DNA of 5,107 nt. It comes from Desulfoprunum sp. (lineage in GTDB: Bacteria > Desulfobacterota > Desulfobulbia > Desulfobulbales > Desulfocapsaceae). Each line of letters starts with the position of its first letter. Positions within the stretch are counted from its first letter, which is position 1. The stretch is taken from positions 1 through 5,107 of the forward strand of contig JAUYSF010000116.1 of assembly GCA_030696435.1 (NCBI GenBank). The letters run 5' to 3'. A model generated the notes under the pieces. It was not told the origin of the DNA. It was given only the letters and a program-made list of their open reading frames with translations, and did no database searches. The position numbers and the translations under genes are program-made. This document shows positions 1 through 5,107 of the stretch, piece after piece.

Positions 1-155
1 AGGATGAGGATAATCGCTGTATGTAAGGGCATCGTCGGAGTGAGGCCGACAAAAACTCCAATTGCCGTCCCGAAAGCGAGCGAATAGGGATCTCCTTTCA
101 GACGCAGGAAGCGGAGATAATAATATTTTCCTAATCGCTTCAAGCGCATCGCCAT
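1..155 (-). CDS. DUF2062 family membrane protein, N-terminal part (cut by window edge)
   Basis: Fifty-one codons plus two bases are visible on the minus strand, reading MAMRLKRLGKYYYLRFLRLK and continuing through GDPYSLAFGTAIGVFVGLTP into a hydrophobic stretch. The short basic, aromatic N-terminus followed by the xGDPxSLAxGxAIGVFxGxTPxxPLHT pattern is typical of DUF2062, a small membrane-protein family of unknown function. The glycine-rich segment from about residue 26 probably begins the first membrane helix, so an inner-membrane location is inferred. The ATG at 155-153 lies 5 bases after the tsaD stop. A GTG at 161-159 in the same frame would overlap that stop by one base, and a second ATG lies two codons inside. 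No good Shine-Dalgarno sequence is seen, so translation may be coupled to tsaD. The C-terminus is outside the window. The family call is from remembered sequence pattern. Confidence 0.82.
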   Translation of the reverse strand, partial: MAMRLKRLGKYYYLRFLRLKGDPYSLAFGTAIGVFVGLTPTMPLHTAIILI

Positions 156-160
156 AGACA

Positions 161-1165
161 CTATGCCAGTTGAGAACGCGAATAGACGTCCTCAGCAAAA
201 GATGAGGGACCGAAGTGGTTATAGGAATGATAGCCAGCCAGCGCGATCATTGCGGCATTGTCGGTACTGTACGCGGGACGTGGGACAAAACACTTCAGAT
301 TGTGATCAGCCGATCTCCTGAAAAAGACCTGCCGCAGACGAGTGTTGGCCGAGACACCGCCGCCGAGGACAACCGTATCAATGCCATGGAGACGGGCGGC
401 ACGCAGGGTTTTTTCCACCAACACCTCAACAACTGCCTCTTGAAAGGAGGCGCAGATATGGTCTATCTGCGGAGCGAGACCTTGTTGTTTCTGTCTATTA
501 CAGTAGTTCAGCACAGCGGTTTTCAGGCCACTGAAGCTAAAATCAAGGGAGTTTTCCTCAAGCCAGGCCCGGGGGAAATCGATAAAGTCAGGTGCACCGC
601 TCTCAGCCATTTTTGCAACTATGGGGCCACCAGGGTAAGATAGACCGAGGAGTTTTGCTACCTTATCAAAGGCCTCCCCGGCGGCATCATCCCGCGTTCT
701 GCCCAGGAGAGTGAAGGAAGTGCAGCTCTTAGCAAGATAGAGAGAGGTGGTGCCACCCGAGGCAATCAGGGCGATATAGGGAAAGTTCGGACGATCCTGT
801 TCGAGAAATATCGAGAGGATATGGCCCGCCATGTGGTCAACTCCCTTATAAGGCAATGAACGAACCTTGGCTATCGCCTTAGCAAAGGAAAAACCCACCA
901 GCAGAGAGCCGATCAGTCCTGGCCCTTGGGTGACGGCAATGAGATCGATATCGGCCAACGAAACCTCTGCACGGTGCAGCGCTTCTTTGACAACCGGATA
1001 TACAGACTCAAGGTGCCGACGTGAGGCGAGTTCGGGGACAACGCCGCCAAACGGGCTGTGGATCTGATCCTGACTGGTCAGGACACTGGAGAGGATTTTT
1101 TCCCCGTCTTCGAGTACTGCGGCTGCAGTATCGTCGCAGGAGCTCTCAATTCCTAGGATAAGCAT
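161..1165 (-). CDS. tsaD: tRNA N6-adenosine threonylcarbamoyltransferase TsaD
   Basis: TsaD, with TsaB and TsaE, transfers the threonylcarbamoyl group from threonylcarbamoyl-AMP to A37 of ANN-decoding tRNAs in the cytoplasm, forming t6A. The 334-residue product has the usual family length and is complete. Visible signatures are the N-terminal GIESSCDDTAAAV (5-17), the PELASRRH motif (44-51), the metal-binding HMAGH with H111 and H115, the nucleotide-binding AGEAFDKVAKLLGL stretch (162-175), FSGLKT (211-216), GGGVSAN (268-274) and STDNAAMIA (300-308), whose D302 is the expected third metal ligand. The glycine-rich loop usually written SGGHT reads SGGTT here (136-140). The ATG start at 1165-1163 gives the canonical MxxLGIESSCD beginning; its ribosome site is weak. 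It is the first gene of a leftward unit with the DUF2062 gene directly downstream, and a good promoter lies about 75 bp upstream. Confidence 0.98.
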   Translation of the reverse strand: MLILGIESSCDDTAAAVLEDGEKILSSVLTSQDQIHSPFGGVVPELASRRHLESVYPVVKEALHRAEVSLADIDLIAVTQGPGLIGSLLVGFSFAKAIAKVRSLPYKGVDHMAGHILSIFLEQDRPNFPYIALIASGGTTSLYLAKSCTSFTLLGRTRDDAAGEAFDKVAKLLGLSYPGGPIVAKMAESGAPDFIDFPRAWLEENSLDFSFSGLKTAVLNYCNRQKQQGLAPQIDHICASFQEAVVEVLVEKTLRAARLHGIDTVVLGGGVSANTRLRQVFFRRSADHNLKCFVPRPAYSTDNAAMIALAGYHSYNHFGPSSFAEDVYSRSQLA

Positions 1166-1217
1166 GTAAATAAAATCGGTCCGTCGGCTGAAGTTCTTTT
1201 TCGATTGTCACAGCAAG

Positions 1218-1247
1218 TTGTTTCAGAGTAAGAATAGCGAATATATA
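1218..1247 (+). promoter_or_regulatory. Weak candidate promoter for moaA
   Basis: TTGTTT (1218-1223) is followed by an 18-base spacer and TATATA (1242-1247). Transcription would start near 1254, about 55 nt before the moaA GTG. An alternative reading is TTGTCA (1205-1210), an 18-base spacer and TAAGAA (1229-1234). The TATATAT tract at 1242-1248 also forms most of the -10 box proposed for tsaD on the other strand, so the two promoters, if real, would compete for polymerase. Confidence 0.3.
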
Positions 1248-1268
1248 TGCCATACTGGGGAAAGTCAA
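1240..1268 (-). promoter_or_regulatory. Candidate sigma70-type promoter for tsaD
   Basis: On the minus strand, TTGACT (1268-1263, 5 of 6 consensus bases) is followed by a 17-base spacer and TATATT (1245-1240, 5 of 6). Transcription would start near 1233, giving an untranslated leader of about 68 nt before the tsaD ATG. Both boxes and the spacer are close to consensus, so this is a good candidate. It is read by eye and not experimentally supported. Confidence 0.6.
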
Positions 1269-1308
1269 TGTCTGCACCCTTATCCAAATCTGTCTAAAAA
1301 CATGCGCC

Positions 1309-2373
1309 GTGTCGAAAATATCATTTTTAAAAGAAGAAAAACACGTTCTGGTCGATAATTTCTCGCGTACGATCTCCTATCTGCGGCTCTCTCTCACGGA
1401 CCGTTGCAATTTGCGCTGCATCTACTGCATGCCTGAAGGGGATGGGGAAGATGGTTGCCAGACAAAAAACGGCAAAAATTTTCATTGTCATGACTTGCTC
1501 AGCTATGAAGAATTGCTGCGGATTGTCCGGTTGTCCGTATCTCTTGGCATGAACAAGCTCCGTCTCACCGGTGGTGAACCTTTAGTTCGCAAAGGGATTC
1601 TTGAATTCATCGACAGACTCTCCGAGATTGATGGCCTGGATGAGGTGCGGCTGACCACAAATGGCGTCCTGCTCCATGAATATGCCCAATCGCTCTATGA
1701 TTCAGGGATCAGGCAGTTGAACATCTCCCTTGACAGCCTGCGCCCCGAGAGATTTGCCAAGATTACCGGTAAAGATCTTTTTAACCAGGTGTGGCAAGGT
1801 ATACAAACTGCCCGTGATCTTGGTTTTCGTATAAAGATCAATGTAGTGGCGATGAAAGGAATTAATGACGATGAGTTTTGTGACTTTGTCGAACTAGCCC
1901 TGAACGAACCCTATTCAGTACGGTTTATAGAATTTATGCCGGTGGGAGAAAAGAGCAGCTGGCAGAGAGAGCAGTTTATCAGGGCGGAAGATATCAGACA
2001 GATGGTGGCAGGGTTCGGTGAGTTCACTCCTTATCAAAAAGGCAAATTCGATGGCCCGGCGAGGATGTTTCGCCTTCAGGCCCCGGATGGCAGGCAGGGG
2101 AATATCGGCTTTATCAGCCCGATCAGTCATCATTTCTGCGATCAGTGCAACCGGCTGCGGCTGACCTCTGAAGGCAAACTACGGTCCTGCCTGCTTAATG
2201 ACCAGGAGACCGATATCAAGATGCTTATCCGGCAGGGTATCTCCGATGTAGACCTTACGCGGGTCATCAAAGACACCGTTCTGGATAAACCCAAAGGCCA
2301 TGGCCTACAGGAGCGGATGGAGTCTGGTGGTCCTATGAACTGCCCAGGCCAGATGTCACGAATCGGCGGTTAA
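1309..2373 (+). CDS. moaA: GTP 3',8-cyclase MoaA (radical SAM, molybdenum cofactor synthesis)
   Basis: MoaA uses S-adenosylmethionine and two [4Fe-4S] clusters to convert GTP to 3',8-cyclo-7,8-dihydro-GTP, the first step of molybdopterin synthesis. The radical SAM cluster motif CNLRCIYC gives C33, C37 and C40. The SAM-contacting GGEP is at 88-91, and the C-terminal cluster ligands are C277, C280 and C294 in the FCDQCNRLRLTSEGKLRSCL region. The protein ends in SRIGG, matching the family's conserved terminal double glycine, so the 3' end is intact. At 354 residues it is slightly longer than the typical 320-340, mainly because of a long N-terminal extension and a longer loop at about 44-62. The GTG at 1309 is used because no ATG, GTG or TTG lies upstream in frame and no good start lies between it and the DNFSRTISYLR core. 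No Shine-Dalgarno sequence is evident. No other moa gene is in the window. Confidence 0.97.
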   Translation: MSKISFLKEEKHVLVDNFSRTISYLRLSLTDRCNLRCIYCMPEGDGEDGCQTKNGKNFHCHDLLSYEELLRIVRLSVSLGMNKLRLTGGEPLVRKGILEFIDRLSEIDGLDEVRLTTNGVLLHEYAQSLYDSGIRQLNISLDSLRPERFAKITGKDLFNQVWQGIQTARDLGFRIKINVVAMKGINDDEFCDFVELALNEPYSVRFIEFMPVGEKSSWQREQFIRAEDIRQMVAGFGEFTPYQKGKFDGPARMFRLQAPDGRQGNIGFISPISHHFCDQCNRLRLTSEGKLRSCLLNDQETDIKMLIRQGISDVDLTRVIKDTVLDKPKGHGLQERMESGGPMNCPGQMSRIGG

Positions 2374-3456
2374 ATAATTACTCTGAGGATAGGATCCGAG
2401 CCACTCAAAATACGAGCAGAGAGGTCGCAGACGGTCGCAGCCTCGACATATCTTCTCGTCTTCAATATGGCCGATCATATCAAGAAAAAACAAATATTTC
2501 CATTGTTTGCCTTTGATCGGACGTGATTCAAGTTTGGTCAAATTTATATCTTCTTCTGAAAGAACAGTGAGGATTTCATTGAGGGCACCGGGGCGATCCA
2601 TAGTGCCGATGAGAAGAGAAGTGCGATCCTGGCCGCTGGCCGAGGGAGATTTTTTGCCAATCACCAGAAAGCGGGTGGTGTTCCCCCTGTAGTCCTCAAT
2701 CCCCTTGACCACAACCTGAAGTTCATAACGCTTTATGGCAAGCGATGAGGCAATGGCCCCGATGTTGGGATTATTTGCCGCCATCTGGGCCGCAACCCCG
2801 GTTGAAAGGACGGGCAGGGTGGGGATTGTCGGGAGGTGCTTCCGCAACCATTCCCGGCATTGGGCCAGGGGTTGTGAATGCGAGGCAACTGTCTGGATAT
2901 CTTCTATATTTCCTGATCTACAGACCAGGTTATGGCTGATTTCGAGCTGGACCTCGCCACAGATCTGTACCTTGTATTTCATGAAGGAATCCAGGGTGGA
3001 AACCACTGAACCTTCGATGGTATTTTCCACCGGCACAATGCCATACCGGGTCCGACCTTTTTCCACTTCGGAAAATACATCGTCAATCGATTCCAAGGCC
3101 TTGTATGTTGCCGAATGGCCGAAGTATTTCACCCCAGCCAGGTGAGTAAAGGTGGCCTCAGGTCCAAGGTAGGCCACTTCGATATTGCGTTGTGATAATC
3201 GGCAGGTCGTAATGATCTCATGAAAAATCATACGCAGGGAATCTTCAGGAAAGCAATTGTCATTTTCCTGCAAAAGCCTTTCATATATCTGCCTTTCCCG
3301 TAACGGGTCCCACTTGGCGCGATTACCCTCATCCTTGAGCTTGCCGATTTCCCTGGCATAACCGATTCTTTCCTTAAGCATGGAGAGAAGTTTGCTGTCA
3401 ATGGCATCAATGCTTTTTCTCACGGATAATATTTCATTTTTCTGCTCGTCAGCCAT
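2356..3456 (-). CDS. pheA: Bifunctional chorismate mutase/prephenate dehydratase (P-protein)
   Basis: This cytoplasmic enzyme converts chorismate to prephenate and then to phenylpyruvate, the committed branch to phenylalanine. The 366-residue product has three parts in order. An AroQ chorismate mutase (about 5-90) carries R13, R30, K39 and the D50/R53/E54 set expected at the active site. A prephenate dehydratase domain (about 94-268) has YLGPEATFTHLA, VPVENTIEGSV (141-151) and the catalytic TRF (261-263). A C-terminal ACT domain (about 278-356) has RPGAL (288-292) and ESRP (310-313), the elements that bind phenylalanine in feedback-inhibited homologues, so allosteric inhibition is likely. The ATG at 3456-3454 has an AGGA ribosome site 6 bases upstream. 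Its last 18 bases overlap the end of moaA on the other strand. It is divergent from the DUF39 gene. Confidence 0.96.
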   Translation of the reverse strand: MADEQKNEILSVRKSIDAIDSKLLSMLKERIGYAREIGKLKDEGNRAKWDPLRERQIYERLLQENDNCFPEDSLRMIFHEIITTCRLSQRNIEVAYLGPEATFTHLAGVKYFGHSATYKALESIDDVFSEVEKGRTRYGIVPVENTIEGSVVSTLDSFMKYKVQICGEVQLEISHNLVCRSGNIEDIQTVASHSQPLAQCREWLRKHLPTIPTLPVLSTGVAAQMAANNPNIGAIASSLAIKRYELQVVVKGIEDYRGNTTRFLVIGKKSPSASGQDRTSLLIGTMDRPGALNEILTVLSEEDINLTKLESRPIKGKQWKYLFFLDMIGHIEDEKICRGCDRLRPLCSYFEWLGSYPQSNYLTADS

Positions 3457-3462
3457 GGTCAG

Positions 3463-3466
3463 TCCT
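3463..3466 (-). promoter_or_regulatory. Ribosome binding site of pheA
   Basis: AGGA on the minus strand lies 6 bases before the ATG at 3456-3454. It fixes that start over the small out-of-frame ATGs found just upstream in the leader. Confidence 0.7.
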
Positions 3467-3528
3467 GTTCATTATTTGAATGTGACATACATACGGTAAA
3501 AGGATGTTGAAACCCTCGAAAGTGAAAT

Positions 3529-3557
3529 AAGTTAGGTTAAAGAAAAAACTATGTCAA
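3529..3557 (-). promoter_or_regulatory. Candidate sigma70-type promoter for pheA
   Basis: A perfect TTGACA -35 box (3557-3552, minus strand) is followed by a 17-base spacer and TAACTT (3534-3529), a weak -10 that keeps the key TA and final T. Transcription would begin near 3522, leaving a leader of about 66 nt. I see no terminator or phenylalanine-rich leader peptide there, so classical pheA attenuation is not supported. Confidence 0.5.
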
Positions 3558-3579
3558 GGCGTAAAAAGACTGGTATAAG
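3551..3579 (+). promoter_or_regulatory. Candidate promoter for the DUF39 gene
   Basis: ATGTCA (3551-3556, 4 of 6 consensus) is followed by a 17-base spacer and TATAAG (3574-3579, 5 of 6). The start point would be near 3586, about 90 nt before the preferred ATG at 3678. Its -35 box overlaps the pheA -35 box on the opposite strand by five bases. Confidence 0.45.
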
Positions 3580-3623
3580 ACAATTTTCGGTTTGCTGCTG
3601 TTGAATGTAACGGCATATCCACT

Positions 3624-3656
3624 GTGTCAGGAGGCTGTAACCTGCACGTATTGCAG
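3624..3656 (+). promoter_or_regulatory. Leader with two competing hairpins and a displaced AGGAGG
   Basis: An AGGAGG lies at 3629-3634. It sits in a possible hairpin pairing GTG (3624-3626) and CAGG (3628-3631) with CCTG (3641-3644) and CAC (3645-3647), with one bulged T and a nine-base loop. A second possible hairpin, CTGCA (3642-3646) with TGCAG (3652-3656), needs the same bases, so the two cannot form together. The AGGAGG is 43 bases from the preferred start at 3678, and the only in-frame codon at normal spacing is CTG at 3642. The pairing is visible, but both stems are short and a regulatory role is inference. It matches no riboswitch class I know. Confidence 0.3.
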
Positions 3657-3677
3657 TTAAATGTCGATGGAAATATT

Positions 3678-4853
3678 ATGAGCAGAAATAAAGTCAGCAA
3701 GACCTACGAAGAGATCAACTCCCGAATAAAGGCCGGAGAGGCAGTAGTTGTCACAGCCGAAGAAATGGTCGGTATTGTCCGAAAGAAAGGCCCGGAACAG
3801 GCCGCCCGCGAGGTGGATATCGTGACGACCGGTACCTTTGCCCCGATGTGTTCGTCGGGCATGTTCTTCAACTTCGGCCAGATGGTGCCGACCATCAAGG
3901 CTTCGAAGGTCTGGATCAACAAGGTCCCGGCCTATGCTGGTCTTGCCGCCGTGGATGCCTACCTCGGGGTGACGGAACCCTGTGAGGATGATCCTCTTAA
4001 TAAGATCTACCCCGGTGAATTCCTCTATGGTGGCGGCCATGTCATAGAAGACCTGCTACGCGGCAAAAAACTCTTGCTTGAGGCGAAAGCCTATGGAACT
4101 GACTGCTATGCCGCAAAAAAGATGAAGAAGGAAGTCGGGTTGAGCGATCTGTCCTACGCCCTGCTCTGTAATCCCCGCAATGGTTATCAGAATTACAACT
4201 GTGCCATCAACTTGTCTGACAAGGCGGTCTATACCTATATGGGCATGCTCAAGCCCAACTGCCGTAATGCCAATTACTGCAGTGCTGGAGAGCTGAGCCC
4301 TCTCTTGAATGATCCCCTCTACAGGACCATAGGAATGGGGACCAGGATTTTTCTTGGCGGTGGTATTGGCTATGTTACCTGGCACGGTACCCAGCATAAC
4401 CCCCATGCCCCGAGAACTGCCGGCGGTGTCCCTCGCAAGCCTGCCGGGACCATCATGGTCCAGGGAGATCTCAAGCAGATGTCAGCTGATTGGCTGCGAG
4501 GTGTATCAATCCTGGGATACGGCAATACCATGGCGGTTGGGCTTGGCATTCCCATTCCCATTCTCAACAGTGAAATGGCAGCTTTTACCGGGGTGAGCGA
4601 TGAGGAAATCTTCACGCAGGTGATAGATTATGGTCATGATTATACCAATGGCATTGCTCGCAATTATGGCGAGGTGAGTTACGCTCAGTTAAAATCGGGT
4701 GTCATTGAGGTCAACGGTAAGGAGGTACAGACCGCACCCTTATCCAGTGTGGTGAAGGCTCGAGAAATTGCCGAGATTTTAAAGAAATGGATCGGTGCGG
4801 GAAAATTTTTACTCAATCGTCCGGCCCAGACCCTGCCAGATGGTACAGAGTAA
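3678..4853 (+). CDS. L-aspartate semialdehyde sulfurtransferase-like homocysteine biosynthesis enzyme (COG1900/DUF39, HcyBio)
   Basis: The family makes homocysteine from aspartate semialdehyde and sulfide-derived sulfur in methanogens and sulfate reducers, bypassing O-acyl-homoserine. The product is 391 residues from the ATG at 3678. Recognisable signatures are KTYEEINSRIKAGEAVVVTA near the N-terminus, TTGTFAPMCSSGMFFNFG (50-67), the KAYGTDCYA segment (137-145), FLGGGIGYVTWHGTQHNP (225-242) and GYGNTMAVGLGIPIPILN (280-297). Cys58 and Cys143 appear to match the two cysteines reported as essential in the Methanosarcina enzyme MA1821; that correspondence is from memory. No CBS pair follows the core and no NIL-ferredoxin partner gene is in the window. 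The frame stays open upstream to a GTG at 3624, but family proteins usually begin just before KTYEEIN, so ATG 3678 with a modest GGA six bases upstream is preferred. The end overlaps the next gene by 14 bp. Confidence 0.9.
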   Translation: MSRNKVSKTYEEINSRIKAGEAVVVTAEEMVGIVRKKGPEQAAREVDIVTTGTFAPMCSSGMFFNFGQMVPTIKASKVWINKVPAYAGLAAVDAYLGVTEPCEDDPLNKIYPGEFLYGGGHVIEDLLRGKKLLLEAKAYGTDCYAAKKMKKEVGLSDLSYALLCNPRNGYQNYNCAINLSDKAVYTYMGMLKPNCRNANYCSAGELSPLLNDPLYRTIGMGTRIFLGGGIGYVTWHGTQHNPHAPRTAGGVPRKPAGTIMVQGDLKQMSADWLRGVSILGYGNTMAVGLGIPIPILNSEMAAFTGVSDEEIFTQVIDYGHDYTNGIARNYGEVSYAQLKSGVIEVNGKEVQTAPLSSVVKAREIAEILKKWIGAGKFLLNRPAQTLPDGTE

Positions 4854-5107
4854 GAAAGGACCTGCCTCCATTTCTGAGAAATTACTCAGGCTGCATGCCA
4901 CATTGCAAAAAATGGGCAGCGTGGCGGTTGCCTTTTCCGGCGGTGTTGATTCCACTTTTCTTCTGCATAGTGCCTGTATGGTCCTGGGAACCGACAAGGT
5001 TATTGCCCTGCATGGCGTGTCCTGCCTTGTTGCGAAATCTGTATCAGCCAGGGCTGAGAGTATTTTTAAGCAGTCTTTTGACAAAAAAATCGACTACTCT
5101 CAGATAA
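4840..5107 (+). CDS. LarE-like PP-loop ATPase, N-terminal part (ATP-dependent sulfur transferase family, COG1606)
   Basis: Eighty-nine codons plus one base are open from the ATG at 4840 to the right edge. A short helical lead-in (about 10-25) precedes GSVAVAFSGGVDSTFLLHSA, whose SGGVDS (33-38) is the ATP-binding PP-loop. The following LGTDKVIALHGVS fits the second strand of the Rossmann-like fold. The VAFSGGVDSTFLL wording is characteristic of LarE, which adenylates the nicotinic acid-derived cofactor precursor and donates sulfur for the lactate racemase nickel-pincer cofactor. The residues after the second strand (CLVAKSVSARAESIFKQSF) look less like textbook LarE, which often has a PxxE-type motif here, so a related subfamily is possible. 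The sulfur-donating cysteine region is outside the window. The start overlaps the DUF39 gene by 14 bp and lacks a clear ribosome site, suggesting translational coupling. An alternative in-frame ATG is at 4912. A longer overlapping frame from 4787 has no recognisable motif. Confidence 0.75.
   Translation, partial: MVQSKKGPASISEKLLRLHATLQKMGSVAVAFSGGVDSTFLLHSACMVLGTDKVIALHGVSCLVAKSVSARAESIFKQSFDKKIDYSQI

Noticed and set aside
215..643. 142-codon open frame opposite tsaD
   Set aside because: The antisense tsaD frame has every catalytic motif; this one has none and is a shadow frame.
2374..2420. Terminator for moaA inside the pheA 3' region
   Set aside because: Only a GGATCC palindrome and short matches are present; there is no stable stem followed by T residues.
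2735..3145. 136-codon open frame opposite pheA
   Set aside because: It lies fully within the well-supported pheA gene and has no recognisable domain.
3472..3496. Possible pheA leader peptide on the minus strand (MYVTFK)
   Set aside because: It has only one Phe codon, no ribosome site and no terminator/antiterminator pair, so attenuation is not supported.
3661..3681. Six-codon mini-frame MSMEIL whose TGA overlaps the DUF39 ATG
   Set aside because: It has no ribosome site at proper spacing and no informative codon content; the ATGA overlap can arise by chance.
4874..4889. CTGAG/CTCAG hairpin as a terminator after the DUF39 gene
   Set aside because: The 5-bp stem is weak, is not followed by a T run, and lies inside the downstream coding sequence.
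4787..5107. Open frame of 106 codons running to the right edge on the plus strand
   Set aside because: It overlaps the real PP-loop frame (start 4840) and the DUF39 gene end, and its translation shows no family motif, while the 4840 frame contains SGGVDS.

Overview
The window carries six protein-coding genes, four complete and one cut by each edge, in a tight bacterial layout. There are no RNA genes, mobile elements or CRISPR arrays that I can recognise. Moderate GC content together with a non-CBS COG1900/DUF39 homocysteine-biosynthesis enzyme, a fused chorismate mutase-prephenate dehydratase and a LarE-like PP-loop protein suggests a strictly anaerobic delta-proteobacterium, most likely a sulfate reducer of the Desulfobulbales type. 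This placement is inferred from gene content and protein style, not from an alignment.

Left arm (1-1308): tsaD (tRNA t6A synthesis) runs leftward and is followed after 5 bases by the start of a DUF2062 membrane protein that leaves the window at base 1. The 143-bp gap between tsaD and moaA holds a good leftward sigma70-type promoter (TTGACT-17-TATATT). Its -10 region shares an AT tract with a weaker candidate rightward promoter for moaA.

Middle (1309-3456): moaA (molybdenum cofactor synthesis) runs rightward and pheA (phenylalanine synthesis) runs leftward. They meet tail to tail and overlap by 18 bp, so there is no intergenic terminator between them.

Right arm (3457-5107): a divergent control region carries two promoter candidates whose -35 hexamers overlap on opposite strands, one serving pheA and one serving the COG1900/DUF39 gene. 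The DUF39 gene has a leader of roughly 90 nt with an AGGAGG placed oddly far from the likely start codon and two mutually exclusive small hairpins. Its 3' end overlaps by 14 bp an in-frame gene beginning at 4840 that carries the SGGVDS PP-loop of LarE/COG1606 ATP-dependent sulfur transferases and runs off the right edge.

Functionally, the genes cover tRNA modification, cofactor synthesis and amino-acid synthesis. The most interesting point is the translationally coupled pair of a homocysteine-forming sulfurtransferase and a PP-loop (adenylating, sulfur-handling) enzyme. This could be an uncharacterised sulfur-assimilation module, but that is a hypothesis from gene order only.
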